Position numbers and translations under genes: made by a program
The notes under the pieces: generated by a model
What the model was told of the DNA's origin: nothing
The model's database searches: none
The model's input: only the letters and a program-made list of their open reading frames with translations
From: Acidimicrobiia bacterium
GTDB lineage: Bacteria; Actinomycetota; Acidimicrobiia; IMCC26256; JADLDD01
Direction of reading: 5' to 3'
NCBI GenBank assembly: GCA_020846855.1
Contig: JADLDD010000039.1
Span: 1-64,000 of the forward strand
Length of the DNA stretch: 64,000 nt
In this document: positions 8,786 to 15,840 of the stretch, in pieces
Layout of the letters: each line of letters starts with the position of its first letter
Position numbering within the stretch: the first letter of the stretch is position 1

Positions 8786-9466
8786 TCAGGTGTTGCGGGC
8801 CCAGAGGGCGGCGGCCGACAGCAGGTGCCAGCCGGCGTGGGCCTGGAGCCGGGAGTCGGGCCGGCACCACCCCCGCCCGGTGCGTCCGTTGACCTGGAGG
8901 GCGAGGCCGGCGCCGGCCAGCACCGCGGCGACGAGGCCCCGCCGCCGATCGGGGGCAGGCGCCGGACCGCGCGTCGAGAACCGCCGTACCTCGAGCAGCG
9001 TGGCGAGCCCGGCGGTGCCGGCCTGCGCGGCGGTGGTGGTGCGCGGGTGGGCCAGCACCGCCGAGCCGGCCGCGACCCCGGCCAGGGCGGCGCGCCGGCC
9101 GGCGGCGCTCCCGCGGCCGGCCCGCCGGTCGTCGACCGGGGGTGGTGGGCCGGCCAGGTCGGTCACCGCGATCGTCGCGGCCAGGTTGAGCAGGGTGGCG
9201 TCGTGGAGCCACCGCCCGAACGCGGTCCCGGGGCCGTGGTAGGCGACGCTGCCCAACCCGGCCATCGCCATCGCCCATCCGACGGGCCCGGTGGCGCCGG
9301 GCCGGTGGCGGCCGTCCCGGCGCCCGGCGGCGACCACCCGCGCGCCGGCGAGCACGAAGCCGAGGCTCGAGATCGTGTTGACGGGCTGGGTGACGAGTCC
9401 GGGCCGGCACCGCTCGCAGTCGGAGGCGGCGACGACGCGGCCCCGGTCAGACCGGGGTGTCGACAC
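8786..9466 (-). CDS. CREST/ceramidase-like integral membrane protein
   Basis: The 226-residue protein (from GTG 9466) has six to seven hydrophobic segments and motifs of the CREST superfamily (alkaline ceramidase, PAQR, Per1): CERCRPGLVTQPVNTISSLGF near the start, GLGSVAYHGPGTAFGRWLHD (Ser, His, Asp) in the middle and LQAHAGWHLL (two His) near the end. In that superfamily these residues form a metal-dependent hydrolase site in the membrane. The substrate would be a lipid amide or related bond, by inference only. The gene overlaps the 3' end of the acyltransferase gene by 20 nt in the same direction, suggesting co-expression and a role in lipid metabolism. An ATG at 9520 would extend it further into the acyltransferase gene. 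Confidence 0.65.
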   Translation of the reverse strand: MSTPRSDRGRVVAASDCERCRPGLVTQPVNTISSLGFVLAGARVVAAGRRDGRHRPGATGPVGWAMAMAGLGSVAYHGPGTAFGRWLHDATLLNLAATIAVTDLAGPPPPVDDRRAGRGSAAGRRAALAGVAAGSAVLAHPRTTTAAQAGTAGLATLLEVRRFSTRGPAPAPDRRRGLVAAVLAGAGLALQVNGRTGRGWCRPDSRLQAHAGWHLLSAAALWARNT

Positions 9467-10901
9467 CGGTTCGGGCCCCTGCGTCGAGCAGTTCCTCGAC
9501 CATGCGTCCCACCGACTCACGGCGGGCCAGCACCTCCGGGACCTGGCCGCGGCGGTCGGCCAGGGCGCGGGCGGCGACCGCGTCGGCGACGAGGCCCCGG
9601 AACCGGTCGACGAAGAGCAGGGCCAACGCCCCCAGGATCGGGATGCTCACGAACACGAGGAGGCTCGGACCCCAACCCGACCGGGTCCCGAAGACGGCCC
9701 GGAGCAGCGGTTCGAGCGGCAGGGTGAGCTCCCGGGTCGCCCGGGCGTACCAGGGGAGCCCTACGTCCCAGACCGCGATGGCCAGCCAGGTGACCGGGAA
9801 CACCACCGCCGCGACCAGTAGGCGGATCGTGCCCTTGGAGACGGGAGCCCGGGGGAGCAGCCCGACCCCCACCACGATCAGCGCCGGGATCAGATTGGTG
9901 AAGAGGCCCGCGAGGGCGAAGGGCGCCAGCACCACCACCAGGACCGCGAGCCACGCCACGCGGCGGGTCAGGATGCGCAGCCGGAGGTCGGCGACGAGGT
10001 CGACGTCGCGGAGGCGCAACGCACCCCGGACCATCTCGTAGCGGGCGGTCGTGTCGATCAGGGCGTCGACCTCGGCGGGTGGCGAGCCGGCGAGCCGGCG
10101 GGCGCGGTCCGCGACCGTCGACATCGGGACGTCGGCGATCCGGCTCCCCGCCGGCTGCAGGCTGATCTCGGCGGCCCGTGTTACCCCGAGCGCGTCCTCG
10201 GTGGTGTCGAAGTCGGGGGTCAGGGCGCGGATGGCGACCGTGAGCCGGTCGGTGAGCCGGCGGACCTCCTCGGGGTCGGGCGCGCCGTCGACCAGGGGGG
10301 TCGCGGCTACGGGGAGCGGCTCGCCGAACTCGATGAGGGCTCGGCCGCGCACGGCCACCTTGTCGGCGTAGGTGATGCCCACCGGGACGATGCTCACGTC
10401 GTCGAGGCCCGCGGCCGCGGCCTCGATGGCAATGCGTGCGACGCCGGTGCGCAGGGGCCGGATCGAGGCCTCGTCGTGGGTGGTCCCCTCCGGGAACACG
10501 GCGAGGATGTGCCGGTCGCGCAGCGCCTCGACCGCGGCCGCGAAGGCCGACGTGTTGTCGGTCCCGTCCCCCGAGTCCACCCGGCGCTGCACCGGGATGA
10601 TCCGCGCCAGGGCCAGGAACGGCCGGGCCGCCACGACCTTCCACAGGGTGGCCTTGGCGAGGAAGCGGGGCAGGACGCCCAGGTCGGCCACGAGCAGGAC
10701 CGGGTCGACGAAGCCGTTGAGGTGCGACGCCGCGATGATCACCCGGCCCTCACCGGGGAGCGCGCCGACCGTCTCGACGGAGCGGAAGAAGGCGCGGCCG
10801 AGGATGCGGGCCACCCAGGCGACCACGCGATCGCGCCCGGCCGGCGCGGCGACCCGCGGCGTCGTGGAGGGTGAGGCCGGTGGGGTCGGGGGGCCTGGCA
10901 C
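9447..10901 (-). CDS. Glycerolipid 1-acyltransferase (PlsC-type) with C-terminal membrane domain
   Basis: The 484-residue protein has an N-terminal acyltransferase domain: ASHLNGFVDPVLL (an H-x5-D form of block I, like the ANQFVDP of yeast Gat/Sct enzymes), an RFLAKATLWK segment, VFPEGTTHDEASIRPLRTGVARIA (block III, FPEG) and VPVGITY (block IV). Residues 320-450 hold about four membrane segments (VAWLAVLVVVLAPFALAGLF; LIPALIVVGVGLL and others). It probably transfers acyl groups to glycerol-3-phosphate or lysophosphatidate at the membrane. The length and C-terminal membrane part resemble the eukaryote-type GPAT/DHAPAT subfamily more than classic 240-residue PlsC. The GTG at 10901 gives the fullest domain; a GTG near the RDRVVAWV stretch is an alternative. 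It is divergent from the next gene. Confidence 0.85.
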   Translation of the reverse strand: MPGPPTPPASPSTTPRVAAPAGRDRVVAWVARILGRAFFRSVETVGALPGEGRVIIAASHLNGFVDPVLLVADLGVLPRFLAKATLWKVVAARPFLALARIIPVQRRVDSGDGTDNTSAFAAAVEALRDRHILAVFPEGTTHDEASIRPLRTGVARIAIEAAAAGLDDVSIVPVGITYADKVAVRGRALIEFGEPLPVAATPLVDGAPDPEEVRRLTDRLTVAIRALTPDFDTTEDALGVTRAAEISLQPAGSRIADVPMSTVADRARRLAGSPPAEVDALIDTTARYEMVRGALRLRDVDLVADLRLRILTRRVAWLAVLVVVLAPFALAGLFTNLIPALIVVGVGLLPRAPVSKGTIRLLVAAVVFPVTWLAIAVWDVGLPWYARATRELTLPLEPLLRAVFGTRSGWGPSLLVFVSIPILGALALLFVDRFRGLVADAVAARALADRRGQVPEVLARRESVGRMVEELLDAGARTGVDTPV

Positions 10902-10946
10902 GGCTGCATGGTACGGCGCCGCCGCGGCGCGGGACGCGCGCTCCGG

Positions 10947-10952
10947 TAGCTT
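10947..10952 (+). promoter_or_regulatory. Putative leaderless -10 box (TAGCTT)
   Basis: TAGCTT lies 7 nt before GTG 10960, with no Shine-Dalgarno between. One of the clearest examples of the leaderless pattern in the window. Confidence 0.5.
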
Positions 10953-10959
10953 GCCGCCT

Positions 10960-11997
10960 GTGACCGAACCCGGGACCGACCCCTCACCGGAGCCCGCGAC
11001 GCCGGCGGGAGGGCCGCCAGGAGGTTCGGGGCGCCGCCGCCACGTGCTCCGCCGGATCGGGGCCGCGATCCTGCTCGTCGTCGTGTTCCTGGCCGCCCCG
11101 GTCACCGCCGTCACGCTCTACACGCGAAACCAGGTCCTCGACACCGATAGGTACGTGGAGACGGTCGAGCCGCTCGCATCGAACCCGGCCGTCCAGGCCT
11201 ACGTCGCGGACCGGCTCACCCGCGAGGTCTTCGCCCGCCTCGAGGTGGAGCAACGGGCGCGCCGGCTCCTGCCGGGTCCCACCGACGTGCTGGCCGGCCC
11301 GCTCCGGAACGCGGCCGAGGCGCGGGTGCGCGACGCCGTGGAGGCCGCCCTGCGGACCGAGATGTTCACGCGGGTGTGGGCGGAGGCCAACCGGGCCGCG
11401 CACGCCGAGCTGCGCCACCTGCTCACCGGGGAGGGCCGAGGTGCCCTGGTGGGGCGCGACGACGGCGCGATCAGCGTCGACCTGTCGGAGGCGCTCGTGC
11501 GACTCCGCACCCACCTGGGCGCGGTCGGCATCGACGTCCCCTCGAACCTGACGCTCGGGATCAGCGGGCGGGTCACGATCTACCGGTTCGACGACCTCTA
11601 CCGGGCCCGGCGGGCGGTCCGGGCGCTCAACCGGGCGGCGTACGTGTTCCCGGTCGTCCTCGCGCTGGCCGCCGTCGGCGCGGTGCTGCTCCTCCCGAAC
11701 CGGCGGCGGGCCGTGGTGGCCACCGCGGTGGCGCTGATCGCCGGGATGGGCCTGCTGGGCGTGGGCCTCGCGGTGGGGCGGGGCGTGTACCTCGACGGCG
11801 CCGTCGACCACGGCATGCCCCGTGACGCCTCCGCCGCGCTCTACGACACGCTGGCCCGCCGGCTCGTGACCTCGGTCCGCGTCACCCTGATCGCGGGTGT
11901 GGCGGTGATCGTCGTCGCGCTCCTGGCCGGAGTCGTGATCCGGGTGGTCGGGTCCCGCCGCCGTACCGGGCACGACGCGTCGGGCGTGGCCGCCTAG
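10960..11997 (+). CDS. Integral membrane protein of unknown function
   Basis: The 345-residue protein has a Pro/Gly-rich N-terminus, one membrane helix at about residues 30-50 (AAILLVVVFLAAPVTAVTLY), a large helical extracytoplasmic region (residues 50-225, beginning NQVLDTDRYVETVEPLASNP), then three membrane helices (VFPVVLALAAVGAVLLL; AVALIAGMGLLGVGLAV; LIAGVAVIVVALLAGVVI). This architecture, with VLDTDRYVETV and PLASNPAVQ, is a recurrent actinobacterial membrane family without a known role. The stop codon shares the CTAG palindrome with the stop of the convergent monooxygenase gene. Confidence 0.75.
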   Translation: MTEPGTDPSPEPATPAGGPPGGSGRRRHVLRRIGAAILLVVVFLAAPVTAVTLYTRNQVLDTDRYVETVEPLASNPAVQAYVADRLTREVFARLEVEQRARRLLPGPTDVLAGPLRNAAEARVRDAVEAALRTEMFTRVWAEANRAAHAELRHLLTGEGRGALVGRDDGAISVDLSEALVRLRTHLGAVGIDVPSNLTLGISGRVTIYRFDDLYRARRAVRALNRAAYVFPVVLALAAVGAVLLLPNRRRAVVATAVALIAGMGLLGVGLAVGRGVYLDGAVDHGMPRDASAALYDTLARRLVTSVRVTLIAGVAVIVVALLAGVVIRVVGSRRRTGHDASGVAA

Positions 11998-13502
11998 CTC
12001 AGCTCGTAGTCCGACAGCGCGGGTTCGGCCATCACCTCGCGGAACCGCTCGAAGGACCACGGCCACACCGCGGGCACGCCGCGGTCGTCGAGGTACCAGC
12101 TCCGGCAGCCCGTGACCCACACCGTGCGCCGGGCCGCCTCCAGGCGCTCGTCCTCGAATCGCTCCAGCGCCTCGCGCCGGGCGCAGATCTCCCGGTGCCC
12201 GTCGGCGGTGATCCGGTCGAGGAGCCGGAAGATGTACGCGAGTTGGAGCTCGGCCACCTCGATGAGAGAGAAGTTGCCGACCGGCCCGTTGGGGCCGTTC
12301 AACATGAACAGGTTGGGGAAGCCCGGGATCGAGATCGACAGGTACGCGCTGGGCCGCTCCCGCCACACCTCGGCCAGGGTCACGCCGTCGCGCCCCGTCA
12401 CCTCCATCGGGCGCATGAACGCGTCGGCATGGAAGCCGGTGGCGTAGATCAGCACGTCGAGCTCGTGGAGGCGGCCGTCGGCGGTGCGGATCCCGCCCGG
12501 CTCGATGCGCTCGATGCCGTCGGTGACCAGCTCGGCGCGGGGATGCTGGATCGCCTCGTAGAAGTCGGGTGATATCACGAGCCGCTTGCACGCGGCGCGG
12601 TGGTCGGGGCGGAGCCTCTCGCGCAACTCGGGGTCGCGCACCGTCTCGAGGTTGGCCCGGCACGCCTCCTCGATCATCTCCAGCTCGGGGGAGTCGGCGT
12701 CGACGACGGCCCTCGCGAACACGCTGAACGCCTGCGAGAGCTGGTCGTGGACCTCCGCGAGGCGTTCGGGGTGGGCTCGGAAGCCGGACCGCTCGTCGTC
12801 GGTGTAGGCGGGGTTCGCGACCGGCATCACCCACTGCGCGGTGCGCTGGAACAGCGACAGGTGAGCGACCCGCTCGACCAGCGCGCCGGTGATCTGCACC
12901 GCGGTCGACCCGGTGCCGATCACCCCGACCCGCTTGCCGTCGAGCACCACCGAGTGGTCGAAGCGGGCGCTGTGGAACGCCGGCCCGTCGAAGGAGTCCA
13001 TGCCGTCGATCTCGGGCATACGGGGGTGGTGCAGCACGCCGGTGGCGGCGATCACCACGTCGACCACGTCGTGGTGGCCGGAGGCGGTCGTCAGGTTCCA
13101 GCGGCCGTCGACCAGGTCGCAGCGCAGCACCTCGTCGCCGAAGCGGGTGCGGTCCCCGACCCCGTGCTCGGCGGCGACCCGCTCGAAGTAGGCCTGGATC
13201 TCCGGCCCGGGCGAGAAGAGGTGGCTCCACTCCGGGGTCAGCGCGAACGAGTACGAGTAGAGGTGCGAGGGAACGTCGCAGGCCAGGCCCGGGTAGGTGT
13301 TCTCCCGCCAGGTGCCGCCCACCCGGTCGGCCTTCTCGTAGACGGTGAAGTCGGTGTGGCCGGCCTCGGAGAGCTTGATCGCGCTCAGGATCCCCGACAT
13401 CCCCGCCCCGATCACCGCGAACCGCAACGCCCGCCGCGGGGAGCGTTCCACCGGGGACGGGGTCTCGCCGGAGTTGGGCGAACCCGGCGCCGCGATCGTC
13501 AC
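11994..13502 (-). CDS. Flavin-containing (Baeyer-Villiger-like) monooxygenase
   Basis: The 502-residue protein has an FAD Rossmann motif GAGMSG at residues 32-37, the GGTWRENTYPGLACDVPSHLYSYSF stretch typical of Baeyer-Villiger monooxygenases, and an NADPH Rossmann motif GVIGTGSTAVQ. The fingerprint FxGxxxHxxxW reads FDGPAFHSARF, so the usual Trp is Phe. ATGFHADAFMRPMEV and GPNGPVGNFS follow in the expected order. It should use NADPH and O2 to oxidise ketones, or possibly heteroatoms. GGGAGGA lies 8 nt before GTG 13502. The gene stands alone, close to the alkane hydroxylase at 15.8 kb, so a role in breakdown of ketones from alkanes is possible but not shown. Confidence 0.9.
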   Translation of the reverse strand: MTIAAPGSPNSGETPSPVERSPRRALRFAVIGAGMSGILSAIKLSEAGHTDFTVYEKADRVGGTWRENTYPGLACDVPSHLYSYSFALTPEWSHLFSPGPEIQAYFERVAAEHGVGDRTRFGDEVLRCDLVDGRWNLTTASGHHDVVDVVIAATGVLHHPRMPEIDGMDSFDGPAFHSARFDHSVVLDGKRVGVIGTGSTAVQITGALVERVAHLSLFQRTAQWVMPVANPAYTDDERSGFRAHPERLAEVHDQLSQAFSVFARAVVDADSPELEMIEEACRANLETVRDPELRERLRPDHRAACKRLVISPDFYEAIQHPRAELVTDGIERIEPGGIRTADGRLHELDVLIYATGFHADAFMRPMEVTGRDGVTLAEVWRERPSAYLSISIPGFPNLFMLNGPNGPVGNFSLIEVAELQLAYIFRLLDRITADGHREICARREALERFEDERLEAARRTVWVTGCRSWYLDDRGVPAVWPWSFERFREVMAEPALSDYELS

Positions 13503-13640
13503 CGTCTGCTCCTCCCTCGCCTCAGGGCTGCCCTCGGGGCCCCCGCCCGCCGACAGGGTGCCACAGCGTGCCGGGTGGTGCCGCCGCCGATGTCGCCGAT
13601 CCCCGCCGGCGACCGTGGTGCCGTCGGCGGCGGCCCGGCG

Positions 13641-14168
13641 TCAACCGGCGCCGGTTGCCCCGCCCTCGTTGCGACGGGCCAGGAAGCGCCAGCGCGCCGC
13701 CCGGGCGTCCCAGGCGTAGACCACCACCGTGCCGGCGAGCACGTCGTGCAGCGCCCGGCGCCGGCGGCCGAGGACGATCGGCGCGAAGCCGAGCCCGAGG
13801 GTGAGGAAGCCGAGCGGAAGGGTGATCGCCCGGACCGCGGCCCGGCGCCCGCCGGCGTCGTCGCCGTCGGCTCGGACCACGCGGATCCCCATCAGCGCCA
13901 TGCCGGGCGTCTTGCCGCTCACGGCCCACGGGTAGGCGAGGTACGCGAAGGCCCAGACGGCGTAGAGGAGGCCGACCCCGGCCGCGCCGAGGTGGATGTC
14001 GACCCGGTCGGACGAGACCAGGGCCAGCACCCACGCCACGACCGCGGTCCCGGCGGCGAACGAGGTCGCGCTGACGGCCTGGTCGACCACGAACGCGGCG
14101 AGGCGGGTGACGGCCCCCGCGTAGTGGCCCTGCTGCGAGAGTGAGGCGTCGGCCTCGACGGTGGTCAC
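13641..14168 (-). CDS. RDD-family membrane protein
   Basis: The 175-residue protein has the RDD layout: GAVTRLAAFVVDQAV (the Arg and Asp of the first helix), a long first pair of membrane segments, WAVSGKTPGMALMGIRVV (the conserved PGM/GK region) and RRALHDVLAGTVVVYAWD at the end. RDD proteins are small membrane proteins, some with proposed transport roles; none is assigned here. Its GTG start overlaps the stop of the upstream repeat protein by 4 nt (GTGA), so the two are translationally coupled and probably work together. Confidence 0.88.
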   Translation of the reverse strand: MTTVEADASLSQQGHYAGAVTRLAAFVVDQAVSATSFAAGTAVVAWVLALVSSDRVDIHLGAAGVGLLYAVWAFAYLAYPWAVSGKTPGMALMGIRVVRADGDDAGGRRAAVRAITLPLGFLTLGLGFAPIVLGRRRRALHDVLAGTVVVYAWDARAARWRFLARRNEGGATGAG

Positions 14169-15139
14169 GTCGCCGGACCGCCGCCGGTGGGGGAGGGGTC
14201 GGGTCCGGCCGGCAACGCGGGTCGGGCCACCAGCCGGGGCGGGCCCGCGGGCAGCGCCGCCGGGTCGCGCCGGAGGGCCCGGTTGACGACGCGGGTGATC
14301 ACGTTGTCGAGGCTCACACCCTGGCGCCGGACCGCGTCGAGCGCCTCCGACGCGACACCGGTGGTCGACCGGGCCACGAGGGCACCGATCTCGGTGCGCG
14401 AGACGAGGGCGTCGACGTCGACGCGGGCCATGAGGGCGTCGAGGTCGATCCGGGCCAGCACGGCGTCGAGGTCGAGCCGGTCGAGCAGCGCGTCGAGGTC
14501 GATCTTCGCGAGGAGGGCGTCGAGGTCGACCTGCCCGACGATGGCGTTCACGTCGACCTTCCGGACGACGGCGTCGACGTCGACCCGTTGCACGAGGGCG
14601 TTCACGTCGACCTGTCCGACGATGGCGTTCACGTCGACCTGTCCGACGATGGCGTTGACGTCGATGCGCGACACGAGCCGGTTCACGTCGACCCGATCGA
14701 GGATGGCGTCGACGTCGATGGCGGCCAGGACGTCGTCGATGCCGACGGCCTCCACCACACCGGGGGTGACCTGGCGCAGGACGTCGCGCGCCGCGGGTCC
14801 GGCCTCCTCACCGATCCGCTCCCGGACCTGCTCCCCCTCGCGCGCGAGCGGTCGGGTCACCCAGCGGGCCGCTGCTCCGGCGGCCCGGCCGGCGCGCGAG
14901 CCGCCGACGGCACCGGCCACCTCGGAGGCGGTCCGGGCGGCCACCGAGGCGGCGCCGAGGGCCACGTCGACCCCCCAACGGTCGGGTTCCCCGCCCTCGC
15001 CGCCGGTAGGGGTCGGGCTCCGGCCGGTCGCCTCGTTGCGGGCGACGGGCTCCGCACGGGATCGGTCGCCGCCCGCCTCGCCGGATCGGTCGTCGGATAG
15101 GTCGCCGGGCCCGTCGGGCTGCCGGCCTTCGGCGTCCAC
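14165..15139 (-). CDS. RDD-associated protein with 13 tandem nine-residue repeats
   Basis: The 324-residue protein has an acidic, disordered-looking N-terminus, an Ala/Gly-rich central part, and at about residues 141-257 an uninterrupted run of 13 nine-residue units of the form (V/I)D(V/L)(D/N)A(L/I)(V/L)xx, for example VDVNAIVGQ, IDLDALLDR. The C-terminal 60 residues contain GVSLDNVITRVVNRALRR and a Pro-rich end. Asp and hydrophobic residues recur at fixed positions, which suggests a regular solenoid or membrane-surface helix. Similar repeat proteins accompany RDD proteins in actinobacteria; function is unknown. There is no signal peptide. It overlaps the RDD gene by 4 nt. The ATG at 15139 was taken from the track. 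Confidence 0.8.
   Translation of the reverse strand: MDAEGRQPDGPGDLSDDRSGEAGGDRSRAEPVARNEATGRSPTPTGGEGGEPDRWGVDVALGAASVAARTASEVAGAVGGSRAGRAAGAAARWVTRPLAREGEQVRERIGEEAGPAARDVLRQVTPGVVEAVGIDDVLAAIDVDAILDRVDVNRLVSRIDVNAIVGQVDVNAIVGQVDVNALVQRVDVDAVVRKVDVNAIVGQVDLDALLAKIDLDALLDRLDLDAVLARIDLDALMARVDVDALVSRTEIGALVARSTTGVASEALDAVRRQGVSLDNVITRVVNRALRRDPAALPAGPPRLVARPALPAGPDPSPTGGGPAT
14369..14719 (-). repeat. 13 x 27-bp coding repeats
   Basis: The in-frame array encodes the nine-residue units of the RDD-associated protein. Units differ by a few bases; two adjacent units both encode VDVNAIVGQ. The repeated GTCGACGTCGA-type core makes this stretch prone to slippage and to assembly error. Confidence 0.9.
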
Positions 15140-15225
15140 GGGAGGATTATCGCCTACCGGCCGTCACGCCGGGCGGGGTCGCGGGATCGGCCGGGGCGCC
15201 GCGCCGCCTCGCCGGGCGTCCGGAA

Positions 15226-15258
15226 TTGACATATTGCCGGTGATTGTTAAGCTGGCAA
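15226..15258 (+). promoter_or_regulatory. Promoter and possible operator of the TetR-alkB operon
   Basis: TTGACA (15226-15231) is 16 nt before TAAGCT (15248-15253), which is 7 nt before GTG 15261, so this is a good promoter giving a leaderless mRNA. TTGCC (15234-15238) and GGCAA (15254-15258) form an inverted repeat across the -10 box and could bind the encoded TetR repressor. Confidence 0.55.
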
Positions 15259-15260
15259 AC

Positions 15261-15833
15261 GTGCTCAGGGAGACGATCCTCGACGCCGCGGTCGCCGAGG
15301 CGGCGCTGCACGGGATCCGCCGGCTGTCGGTGGTCGACGTGGCGCGCCGGGCCGGGATCTCGCGCCCCACCCTCTACAAGCACTTCCCCTCCAAAGACGC
15401 CCTCGTCGCCGAGGCCGTCCGGCGCGAGGCCGAGCGCCTCACGTCGTCGGTGCTCGACGCCGCCGCCGGCCACGACTCCCCCGAGCGGGCCCTCGAGGCG
15501 GGGATCCTCGCCGCGCTCCGCCTGACCCGCGAGCACCCCCTCCTCGACCGCCTCATCGCCACCGAGCCCGAGGCGCTGGCGCCACTGGTGCTCTCCGACG
15601 GCGGGCCCGTGATGCTCCTCGTCCGGCGCACGATCGAGCGCATGGTCGCGGAAGAGCTCCGAGCCGCCGACGCGCTGGTCGTGCGGCGCGTCGCCGACCT
15701 GCTCACCCGCCTCCTGCTCAGCTACGCGCTGAGCGCCCCCGACGACCCGCCCGAGGTCGTGGCCGCCGCCGTCGCCGCGATGGTGGCCGCCGGGGTCGAA
15801 TCCCGTTCCCCTTCCCGTCCCCGTCCGTCGTAG
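15261..15833 (+). CDS. TetR/AcrR-family repressor, likely alkB regulator
   Basis: The 190-residue protein starts with a TetR HTH domain (LRETILDAAVAEAALHGIRRLSV... GISRPTLYKHFPSKDALVAEAV) and has a helical ligand-binding C-terminal part. It lies 7 nt upstream of the alkane hydroxylase gene in the same direction and almost certainly shares its transcript. It probably represses the pair and releases DNA on binding an alkane-derived ligand such as a fatty acid or acyl-CoA. That is inferred from position. The GTG at 15261 was chosen over the very long track ORF because the TetR domain starts there and a promoter lies just upstream. Confidence 0.85.
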   Translation: MLRETILDAAVAEAALHGIRRLSVVDVARRAGISRPTLYKHFPSKDALVAEAVRREAERLTSSVLDAAAGHDSPERALEAGILAALRLTREHPLLDRLIATEPEALAPLVLSDGGPVMLLVRRTIERMVAEELRAADALVVRRVADLLTRLLLSYALSAPDDPPEVVAAAVAAMVAAGVESRSPSRPRPS

Positions 15834-15840
15834 AGGAGCC

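Noticed and set aside
12600-14144. 514-residue plus-strand ORF
   Set aside because: It is antisense to the flavin monooxygenase and RDD genes, both with clear family motifs, and has no domain of its own.
14369-14719. CRISPR-like array
   Set aside because: The repeat is in frame within a coding sequence, with no spacers between units and no cas genes nearby.
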